Of a stretch of 62,000 nt of DNA, positions 40,001 to 52,000 are shown one piece after another. Both the position numbers and the translations under genes were made by a program. Origin of the DNA: Acanthaster planci (Eukaryota > Echinodermata > Asteroidea > Valvatida > Acanthasteridae); NCBI RefSeq assembly GCF_001949145.1, contig NW_019091413.1:355639-417638 (forward strand). Reading direction: 5' to 3'. Within the stretch, counting starts at the first letter, position 1, and each line of letters opens with the position of its first letter. Below the pieces are notes generated by a model that saw nothing but the letters and a program-made list of their open reading frames with translations, ran no database searches and was not told where the DNA came from.

Positions 40001-43000
40001 ATCACATCAGTTGCAGGGCTTTTTATATCTGACGAGTTTAGAATAAAATGGTAATTTTGAAGGAGATACAGGGAAAGACAATATCAAAAGACAAGTCTCT
40101 CAGTTTAGAACTCATGCAGTACTGCCACACTGTCTACTCTCAAAACAGCAATCACTAGAGTTTCTCCAGATAGAACTCCACTATAAAGAGACACTATGTA
40201 CAAATGAAATCATGATAACGTTTGATAGTAGCCACATCCCTGAAAGCTAGTTCATTACAAGACTATTAGTGTGTGTGTACAGACCAGTGTAAGATCTATC
40301 AAATGTACTGTGAAGCATTGACATGCCTCTTGGACATTGGAATGTTCCGAATCATTTCAGATTTCATAGAGGGTGGCATTTAATTTTTACAGCTTTTGGT
40401 TTTATTAGCCCAGATAACTGTCAGCTGAAGTTCTTTTGAATTCTTACAGGCTCAAGTAAGTCCAGTTCATCCCAGTCTGCAAGAGGTGCACTGACCATAC
40501 CAAACACTAGTGGACGTTATGTCAGTGTAGTTACCCCAAGTCTAGTATCTTCCATTTGCCGTCTCCTGCATAATCTGTTAGCTCTATCTCCTCAAGACAC
40601 TGTTGTCTCTATTGACAGGGAATCTATTCTCAGTACTTTGATCAGGTGAAGCATTTTCCTTGTCATAGTTTTAAGTGTTAATTTTTGTCAAACAACGGAT
40701 GTTCTCATTGACCAACAGATAGTTTATATGGAGTTTCTGTTATGTCATTTAAACGGTGTTTTCCAGCGACGGGAAATTTGGTGAAGTTGCTGTTTATTAA
40801 CTGAACTTTCTACCTTCTCTTTTTTTGGTTGTAAGGCTTGTGGACGTTGATGGCATATGCAGTCTCCTGCATCATCTGGCCTTGTCTCCTGGCCCTAAGC
40901 ACAACAAGACATATCTTCAGCTTGTCAGTCATCTGTCAATGTGTTGTGATATATTCAGACTGTTTCAGGCTTACAAGCAATCTCAGAACCAGTGTAAACA
41001 AGCTGCAAGTCTGGATGACAAATCTGTGTTTATGCTGGGTTGCAGGGTGTTGAGTCTTTCCAGTACTGATGCTACAGGTAAGCCGTTTTGTCTCTTCCTG
41101 GTTACAGTTTGTGAACCACTTCCTGCTGGGGCATTTATCAATGTTGATGATGCTGGGCTGGGATATTTATCAATTTTCTGTTTTCAAAATTCTTTAAAAT
41201 TCCTATCTTCATTTACTGGACATTTACAAACACATGAAGGACTGTCTGGTGTCCACTCTAGCCTGACAGACAAAATCTATTGACACCTGAGTATATCAGC
41301 CAGGCCTGCAACCTTGTAAAAAGAGCCCAGATTGTGCGGTGTTATATAACTTTCTTTTGTCCACGAACCAGCCTATTGTGCTGCTGACCTCATTTCAATA
41401 AGGGCTAGATTAGCATGTAGCGGTGCTGTGTGGCTCATCGCTGCAGTGGTGGAGCGCTTTTGTCCCCGGTGGAAATCTGCTCGCCCTAAATTCCCCAAAC
41501 TTCAGTATACTGTTTCAAAACAAGGCTGGATTATCTCCACTTTTGAGAGTGAAAATATGTCGGGAATTCCCAGCAGCCTGGTCTTTTGTTACAAGGCCCT
41601 GTTCCCTTTGTCCAAGTTCGGAGACCCCGGCCACACATATAAAGCATACGTGTCCGGATCTGGAATTTCCGGCAGGGAGTGGTTAAGGGGCTAATGTACC
41701 CTTTAGAGAGAGGAAAATCAAAGCATGGATTTGGAGCCATCTCGTCTGGTGTATCAGCCTATTTGTATGCACATCAGACTATACAGGCAGCCTGTCTGTT
41801 TTGTTTTAAGTCAAATTATTCAGTGATTGAACGATGGAATGATCCAAGCAGGGTTGGCAGTTTTTTTAATGTATCAGATTTTCTTTCAATTTGAAGAGAG
41901 GTTGGCTTCATTATTAATTCCAAAGCAAGCAATTTAGCTGTCTGCATGTTAATTTTGTTCTGTCACTTCTGTCACAAAATAGATAAATCAAATAATAATT
42001 TAAATCAAGAAATTTTATAAAAATCACAAACAACCTTTAACCATTCAAAATTAAGGTGTACATCGCGTTGAACCTGCCCGGACACCGTGTGTTGTATTAC
42101 ATAAATTTATTGTCCGTGGCCATGGTTATTGATGTCCGTTTATAACTGTTTTTGTGAACATTGTGTGAAAGAATGTTGGTTGCAGTCAACAAGGGTTGCA
42201 TGTGCATTTACTGATCAGAATGTTCTCTGACAGAGAAGGAAGACAAACCAAAATTTTAAGTGTATGGGGGTGGAGCTGAGTGTAACTGAGATTAAAGTCA
42301 TCTTGCCTGGAGATGCCTGATGCAGCAGGTTTTTGTTGGCAGATTGGTGAAAGCTGCCATCAATGCGGCCTAATCTGCCAGTTTGGCATATAGCAACACT
42401 CAGCCTTCCAAGACGTAAGATTAAGACCTAACCATGGCTGGAAACACACAGTACCAGTACATGTTTGGTTCATGACTATTTATATTAGTAGACTGAGTCG
42501 TCGTCCTCGACGAATCTCTTCTCTTTCTGCTGCTGCTACGTGGTGGGTGTTTGTGTCTACAATGACTGACCAGTCCTATGCGCAAAGCGCAGATCTTGGC
42601 AAAGTCCAGGCATAAATGTTGATTTTGTAACCCTGATGATGAAGGGGGCTGATGATAGGCAGCTCTATGTCACGCTTCACGCCATGCCCCCAAGTGGGCT
42701 GTCCTGTTGTTCTTGAAGTGTGCGGGGTCTTCATGGCAGGTGTTATGCGAGTGAGACTGGTTCTTGGCCTCTGACTCCCATTTCTCTGAATTAATCCAGC
42801 ACGACTTGATGGTTGACTTCAGAACGTCTTGTGTTGTTTGTGCTATCCTCCTTGGGATTGTTATTCTTCGCACAGCTCACCCAAGAAGAGCGCCTTCGGG
42901 ATGCCTTCATCAGCTATACGCACGACAAAAAGACCATGATGTCTGGCTGCACAGAGTGTGTCCCATGCAAAATGATCCTGATCTATCGGCTGAAACCATA

Positions 43001-46000
43001 CCACAAAGACAAGACAGTCATTTGAGGAAAGTGCCCAAATAATTGTATAAATTTAAAATTGAAATAACTGAGATTTTACTGGGATAAAGATAAAGTTTTA
43101 TTGATTTTTGAATTGTTAGTCGTAGTAAACATTGTCATCAAAAGTGTTTATATCCCATTGAATTTAACCTGGAATTAAATGAAATTTATTGAATTGAAAC
43201 TCCGAGTCATGGTTAAATTTGGATATTCTAGGGTTTGGTGCATTTGTTGATTTGCAATGTTGTATGTACATGTACTTACAGAAAATGGTGATTTTCTAAT
43301 ACAGCTTGATAAATTGAACTAGTTGAGGAAAATACTGAAGTAGAAGGTGAAACTCCTAAACAATATTGAAACTGAGGACCTTGATTCAAGACTCCAGATC
43401 TTTTTAATATTTTTAACAGTCTAATTTTTGTGAATACAATCAATAAATGAATTTTTTTTGTTTCCGTCATCAGTTCTGTCTTGAAAGTTAAGTTCTTTAA
43501 ACTGGGATCATCACTTTTAGAAAATTTGGGACTTAAAGATGGTGGCGACACACACAGTAATGGTTCCTTCCATGTCACTGAAACTATAATAACAAGAACT
43601 GTAACAGTAGACACACCAGGAACAAGACTACAACTGAGGATCCACCTGCACTGCCTCAATGGCATGGCAAAGCTGGCTATGCGTAACTTGTTCATACTTT
43701 TTAAATAGTGTCACATTGAAATGTTCGAAATCTCTGATGTAGTTCACAAAACTAGGTCCTCCTCTCTGTTTATGACTTTTCCTTTTTTATATACCTTCAT
43801 TGTGATGTTTTGTACTGGTTTACAAGGGCAATTTTTCATAAGATTGTTGACAGTCCGCACACTTTGTGGCCAGTATACATGTATTTGGCAACCCCTGCAT
43901 GGTCATACTGTATCATATTTTCACCTCCCTGCTGGGTGTATTCTTTTGTTGTATCATGTTCAACAGCTTTGAGGGGTTTGCTAGCGTTAGGTATTATTTT
44001 ATGACTCTACTTCAGGGAGCAAACATGTATGGGGGATGAAAAACTTCTTTGACAGGTTTGACTACAGAAGCTAGTGAGAGTTATCTGAAAACAAAATTTG
44101 TCTACAGCTACTGCAGACATACATGTACCTACATGTTTGTGGACTTGCTTTTAGCTTGTTTTAACATCATGTAATTGGAAGCACAACTTATTTGGTTATT
44201 CACTAGTGTAGCTTTGCATTCACATTGTAGCTTAAATAGTAGGGGACTGGACAGCGCCCTCTGGTGTCAAATAATATTCATTAACCCCTTCTTACCCTTT
44301 TCCCCATCTGCCATCGCTGTCAGATGCCCCTATCCTTTAATTTTATCCTGGCTAGAACTCCCTAAGTGACATTACTGTGGATGTTCACAAGCTTAGCTCT
44401 GAGCATCTGAGTAAGCCTCTGTTTGCAAGATAATTACCTTGTGCATCGGATATGAAGTACATTGATGTGATATGAATATTGCATATCTTTTGTGTGATAG
44501 TCTGCTCCTGCCCTTGAAAAGGAGATATCCAAGATAGTACGACAGAACAGGGTCTTTGTCCTGTAAATTTAACCCTCGTTTGATTCAATATTTTGTGCTA
44601 CAGTGTGGACATAATGCACAGGTAAAAGAAATGTTAATTACATTCGTAATGTCTTGGGTCAGGAGTCGCCTCTGACTAAAGATGAATCTAATATCAAGAA
44701 ATTAGCCCTCAGTTGACAGTGCTGTTTTCTACTTGGATTGTCTGGATCATTGGTGAATGGCAATAATCAAAGGGTCCATGTTGGAAGTCTGAAATGAGGT
44801 TTTTTGTCAAGAGTAGATTCGAAAAATTACAAGGTTTTCTGTACGTCTTTTATTTCCAGCAGCTCAGTATTAAGTTCAACTACAATTTAGGATGATGTAA
44901 GTCCTTCAACAAGATAGCCTTTAGCCTTTGTTCAAATTGAAGATAACATAAATGTATTGGCACCATACATACACATGGGCGTAGACTTCTCCTCTGTACA
45001 ATTGCAGACCTACCAACCTTGCCGTACTCCTTCCTGAGGTCAGGCATTACCACACAACAGATTAAAATTAAAATGTATTTGAAATGAGCCTTCAGTTCAT
45101 TTAAATGATTAATCTATTGTGCGGTAATGCCTGACCTCAGGAAGGAGTAGGGCATGTTGGCAGGTCTGCAATTGTAGCTAAAATATCAGATTGAAAAGCA
45201 GGGCATGGTGATGTCACTGACTCCATTTTCTTATCCTTTTCAAAGACCCCCTTTTCATTGGAGTCCTGAATGAGCCTGTATTCTGCAGAATACATGGACG
45301 CCTTTCCCAGTACAAGCACAGAAGAGCTCTAGGCCTATGAGTGATTACTTTCTGTTGAACTGCCCTCTTTTGTTTGGTCAACAACTGCCATTGTATTGCG
45401 ACTTGGAATGCTTCAAAAGTTTCATGCTCTGTGGAATTCACATTCGGGTGGCAGTGCAATGTTTCATCTGATTGTTTATACTTTGTCAAGAAAATTTGAT
45501 TTATTTACCCGTCCAGGTACCAGTGTACTGAGTTCCTATCTTCTCGTGGTAATTCTGTTACTGGAGCTTCTGAAATGTTGTGTTTTGCATTGCCAGTAAG
45601 CCATCAATTTGCAATTTTCACCCATTAAATCAGTACTTAGGCCTCATATTAGTTTTATAATCAAAAAGTATGAAAATTGTTGTCACTTTCAATATGTTTT
45701 AATTATTTTAATGAAAAATGTAATCTTTTCATACTTTGTAAATTATTCTCCACAATGTCTCTGAACACCTACTCTCTATCCTTTGAACAATTATTTTTAG
45801 CACTGCTTATCCAGGGATATCTATTGCTGGGTTCCCATTTGTCACTGCTGCAGTGGCCGAAAGTGTGTGAAGATGCTTTTTCATTGAAAATTGCCTAATT
45901 TTTTCAGAGTCAAACAAGCACTTTGCCCCAATCTCCATAATAATAGACTTGCACCAATCTCATCATTTGAGGCAGTTAGTTGTAAATAATTATACTGGCT

Positions 46001-49000
46001 ATGTTTTCTCAAATTTTATACATTTCTAATACGATTGAAAGAAATGTCCAAGGGATATTTTGAATTATTAACATTAATTATGAATAAAGTAATTCAGGCC
46101 TAATGACATGGCCATTATTCTTTGGGAATTAGACCTTAGAAAGCAGACATCTTTGCAGATTGTTTCAGACATTAATAAAAGAATTGGTCCCCCCAAGAGA
46201 ATGAAATTTACAGTACCTGCATATTTTATTCTTTGTACAAATAGCAATTTAAGTTACAAGAAGAATGTCAAAGGTGTTGTTGAATTTAGGAAAAAATAAA
46301 AAATTCTTGAAGTTAGTTCTTGCCAGATTGATAAGTGTAAAGTCTGGTTTCCATATTGATGTGAGAAATGCAGAGAGCAACGCAATCAAGACACAAGTTG
46401 CAACGCTGACATATGGAACATGTCAAACAGAGGTGTCGCCAACAACGCAGACAAACGCAAATCAGTCTGCGAACAATTGGCAAAGTTGAGCCAGGTTCAA
46501 CTTTGCTGACTGTCTGCGTCAAGTAGCCATGGTATCCCAATACAAACACGGATGCTGGCATGGCCAGCGTGCAATGATGTCCCTCTCGCTTAGGTCCATA
46601 AGGTTTGCCCATTTTCTCCTTAATGCTTAAATATTAGACCCCAGCAATAAACGAAATAGCTGACTATCAATGATATGCATGAAACTGGAGCAGAGGTTTG
46701 GCATCATGAGGTGATAAAGTCCATCTGAAAGCACGTTTATTGCAAAAAATCACGGGATTTCGGGTGCCTTTTGTTTCCATTTTTGTGTGGAATGACGCTA
46801 TGCACAATCTCTTCAGTTCATGTCTGCGTCTTCATGTTGTGCGTTTCATCTGTGTTACAAATGACCATACGGACACCAGGCTTTAGGTGACACGGTGCAA
46901 TTATTCCCACTCTTGTTTTCTCAGTAAAGGGCATCTTTAAGCAAAAGACTAGTCTAGGTGCTAGACGTTGTTACCATTTGGATGCGCGATAATCGATAGC
47001 AACGTCTAGGTGATCTCTGAATATTTTCCTTATGTGCACGCATTTACTCTGTCTAATGTAATGCTGAATGCGTATATATACATTGCATAATTATTCAAAC
47101 TTTGCATATTCATATGTTTGATCCCCGGACTTACCATGCTGCCTGACGTGCACCTACAGTACACAGATATTGAATCACAGTATTGTGTACATGTGCATTG
47201 TACATCACAGTCATGGAAATGGCCGAACAGTCATCTTTCAATGAGGCTGTCAAATTCGCAGCAAAAACGTTGGGTATAGCAAAACTGAGAGATCAACAAA
47301 TAGCCGCTCTTCGTCAGATAGTTGGAGGCCACGACGTTTTTGTCAACCTGCCAACTGGGTTTAGGAAGAGCATTATCTTCCAATCAACACCTATCATCGT
47401 AGATTTCCTGAATGCCAAACAGAATGGTGACACTCGTGGCAGTAACGATGAAGTCAGTTGTCATGCTAGTGCTTTGCCGACAAAGTCGAGCCTCACCGTA
47501 TAAGCATGTACAGTACATGTACTGCACCGCTCGCCGCGCCTACTAGCTGCTCCACCAGCATTATTTTGCGCAAAATTGCAACAACGCTAGTCTGAAACTT
47601 CCAGCCAGTAGCGTAACTAGGCAACTACCAGGCTATTGTACAATTTCGTGGCATGTGTGCGCGTGCGTGAAAAACAAATTGTCGTGCACGCGCACTAGTT
47701 TCCCCCGGGGGAAAAATTCAGAGATAACCTAGACGTTGTTATCAAAGTCAAGTTGTGCATGCGTGGCTAGGCAGCTAGCAGATCGTGGGTAGGGATTATC
47801 ACGCATCCAAACGATAACAATGTCTAGCACCTAGACTAGCAAAAGACTGGAAAATGGAGTCATCTACAAGTTAACTGGAACATTTATCACAAAGTGAGGC
47901 TAAAAAGCAATATCCATTCTTTCTATCTTTATTTATTCATAAACAAAGTGCTTGAAAGATCTTTGTAGAAACCAGCTCTCGATACCGTGATAGAGAATCC
48001 TCTGCTCACATGCAGTGTGCACACAAAGTTTCTGAATCATCGTAAAAGAAAATAAATTGAACAAAAAGAAATTATTTATATCAAGGTAAAAAGTAAGTGC
48101 ACTGTTAAACAACAGCAAGGACAGGATCATTTGGGAAAGTCAGCTAGCAATATTTATTCCAATGGGAAAACATGATAACTACTATGATAATAGAGCCACC
48201 TACTTTACATTAAGCTTGGTTTTGTATGCTGGAATAAGCAACTGACTTGTCACATCTTTCAACAAATACAATGCACATGTAATCCTGGAGTAGGAGTATG
48301 GTGACAAGTGAACAAACATAAATTATATATGAATTGAATATACATTAAAGTACAGTTGATTTGACTAGCGAATATAGTTTAATAATGCATCGGTTAATTG
48401 TGCATCGGTAAATTTGTCTGTTGTTTAGTATCATTAAAAATCAGAAGAATTTTATCAGCTCTGTTTAAATTTTTTTCAAATAAAAAGTGATGGTTTTGCA
48501 ATGTAGTGTAAGAAGCATACATACCTATAGACTCATCAATAAGTAGGTATGCTTAGATTGTGATTGTATGGCCCCGTGTTTAAGTTCTCAATAACTGACC
48601 TGATCTTTAAGAAGAAATTATCCAAGTGTTACATCTGTTCATACCACTTATAAATGTTGTCCCATTAAAGTTGTCAGAAAATGGATTATAAGCATTTTCT
48701 CAGTCAATCATTTGTCACCAGATATTTGATAGTCAACCATTTTATCTCTAATGTGAATCCGGTTCAATAAAAAAGAGCACACAATTTATATGCACAGATA
48801 GTTTTTGAAGTAAGCAATCACAAAATATGGCAATCAAATTTCATGGAAATTTAAATTATTGGCAAAGATCAAACAAATCCATGTGAGCTATGAGCTAAGA
48901 ACATTTGGTCAAATCAGTTCATAAATGGACAAACATTTTGACATTGGTATTCAAACACATTTGCCTTTTCCCCTATTTTTGCATAAATATCAAGGCAAAA

Positions 49001-52000
49001 AAAATTGTTTTATTAGGTAGTGGTGAGTGTGTATCACATCACTTCACTCATATTAATTGAAGATTTCTTGCTATCTGGCTTGTGACACACACACTTTTTG
49101 GTCAGTAGTATAGTGAAAGGTTGACTAAGAATGGAAGTTTGAAATGCTAAGCAGTTACTGTTTATTTGTTCAGGTCACAAGGGAGCATTGGTAGTACAGC
49201 TTGACTGCATGTTCAGCTTTGCCATATAGCCCCAGGTGTTTCATACATCACGATTTCCAATTTTACAAATTGGAAGGGGAGATTATCAAAACTGAAATCT
49301 GAATCGAGACTGATTAGCCTAGTTGATGGCAAAGTATACAGCTGTCAGTGTGGTTATCTGCATTGAAGGGGAATTACATGCTAAACTTGAAGGGTTTATA
49401 GATACTGTGGAAGCACTGATCAGAGATAAAACCTTACCCCTGAAATATGAACCTGTTTACTTCACAAAGCCTAATTGGCAAGTGTAATGATCAATATAAC
49501 CAGTCCTAACCCTCTCTCTGTCTTTACTTTTTGAGGGGGTTATTTACATGTAGCTGATGTAAGTCTGATGGCGTATGTCTTTGTTTCCTTATTAAGATTC
49601 CTTTATTCAGTAGCCTACTGTTACAAAACAAGCAAAACTAAACATGTGTTTGCCAAACCATGTCATTTGTGTGTCACCTGTGTAAAAACTATGAGAAAAA
49701 ATTGGTTGAATGTGTGCATCTGTGTAAGGTGATGTGAGATATGATGGATGAATTGCTTTTGGTTGGACAAGCACCCAGATCACTGAGCCAAGCGGAAAGT
49801 ATTTGAAAGCGGGAACATTAATGGTCCTTCACTTTACAAAGGTCTAGGCTCACTTTCACCATTTACAGGCACTCTCTTCATATCAAAACTCTACAGCAAA
49901 GAAATTGCATTACGTTTTAAACCAGTTATCTTCTTACATTTACAAATCATAGGCATGCTATTTTGTTCGCCTTTTGAAGGTTGGATTTGCTCCTCAGCAA
50001 AACTCTGAAACTGTTTTTATTGCTTAGTGTTTGCACATTAAGTCCCTGAGATGTCAGTAATTGAAGCCATCCTGGCTTTTGTAGTCATTGCACAGCAACT
50101 AGAGGAAATAGAGGAAACAAGTGTAAATATTTTACCCCAGCTGTAAGCAAACACTGTGTCTTATTTACCAAAGTGTGGTGTGTGGTTCGAGTAACTCATT
50201 TCGCATCCAGACCAGCACTTCCTTTGGTTGCAACTCTTTGCCAAATGCCAGAAAATTGATTGATGAATCTCAAGTTTCAAGGGGAATAAATAGGAAATAG
50301 CCGGAGTGATGTCTGCTTGAGCAGAACAGACAAATGAAAGCTGAGGAAGGTCAAATAGAAGAGTTTGGAGACTGCGGTGTCACATTTCAATATATGGAGC
50401 TTGTAATTAACATTCTAGAGTTACAGAATTGATTGGAGGAGTTTTGTTCTGCTTTGGAAGTAGGGAGTGTTGATTGCATGGAAATGAATTTCTGGTTTCG
50501 GGAAATGATAGGTCGAGTCAAGCAATCCAAATACCAGGAATAATTTGAAGGTGCATATTGTGGGCTTGAGTTCAAACCACCAGTCATATGTGTAAATTAA
50601 AAGAAACCTCTCAACCTCACTGCTAGGATCATTAAATCAGTTATATTATTTGAAGGGGATACTGACAATGCAACTTCATACCCACTAGTTTCATGAATAC
50701 TGGTTTTTGAACTTTCAAATAGTGATTATATTCTTCCATTATTTTCCATCCATCAGAGTTGTAGTAGCTCATAATTTCGAACTATTTCCAGGATAATTGT
50801 AGGGTCTCCAGAAAAATAGGCTCCTTACTCTAATCTTGGTTGCATCAATGGTGCTTTTGTTTTGTTGTTTCTTTTTTCATATTCACAGGCAGTATCTCAA
50901 ATGCGTATGATTGGCTTGAAAGACATATTTCACATCATATTCAAAAATCTATGCTTTTGTTGCACATGCTAACCCAAACCCTAATCCAGGTGCGATAACA
51001 AAACAAGCTACATTCAATTTCATAATTTGTTTTCAACTTTGTTAGATTCAGACATCTGGAAGCAGATTCATGAAGTATGGGAGACTGTGCTAATGTTTAT
51101 GGTGACCCATCTGACTTTGTATAGTCATGTTGGACGGCAGGATATCAGTTCAGCCATTCTCAGCCATTGGGCATCTATCACAGGTTTGTGCTTATTCTAT
51201 GCTTGGGCTTGGAGTCCTCACGTTGATCGGTCCTGTCCTCAGATGGGTGTTTATATTGTTGTGTAACCCCTTGACGACGGGAATTTCTTTCGGAAAGCTG
51301 ACTCCAAGAATTCCAGCTTCGCTTGGCCACGAAGGCCACCTGCCAAACCAAAAATTCTCAGATTGTTGCCCTGCGTGCTCTGCACGCTTTGAATTACACG
51401 GTGAAAAGGCTGATAGTTGGGTGGCATGCGGCTCTACTCACAATTCCACATTCCCGTTGCCTCTTTTCAAAGTGGGGACTATTGTGAAGCTGGTGATTAT
51501 GATGCAAATTGGGTCTTTTCATTTCTGGGCTACGCACCAATTACCATATATACAAGAGCCAGGGTCTGCCTTCTTTCACCCTGTTCACTCGAGCATGGGC
51601 CAAGAATAATAGCTGAAAAGCGGGCTGAGGATCTCAATTTTTACGGCGTTTTTTACCTGCGGCCCGGCGCGAAGGGCTTAAAACATGCCAAGTCCAAGAT
51701 TCTAGATGATTTCAACTAGACCTTCATGTTTAGTCCCACCTGTTGACTTCCTAGATTTAACTGAATACACTGATTTTGAATGTGTGAGGATTGGACCAGC
51801 AGAGCTGTCTTAGGAATCTTTATTGGATCAAGTAATTTGAAGCTTGTTACAAGAGATTGACATATTTATATAAACACATAGTAGGGCCATACAAGTGTTG
51901 TGTTTCCTCAAGTCAATCAGCTTTAAACTGTTGGTTGGAAACCAAGTCAGGTCAGCAATTTGTTTAGTCATTAAGAATGAAAAGTACCATTAGTGTACAT

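Noticed and set aside
41428-41694. 88-codon plus-strand frame in intron 21
   Set aside because: No recognised family; exons 21 and 22 already join with correct phase and full homology, so it is not needed by the gene. Likely a non-coding repeat.
43276-43695. 139-codon minus-strand ORF
   Set aside because: Antisense to the possible cassette segment; no family, low complexity in places.
51127-51609. 160-codon plus-strand ORF
   Set aside because: Starts inside exon 22 in the wrong frame and runs through a GC-richer repeat; no homology recognised.
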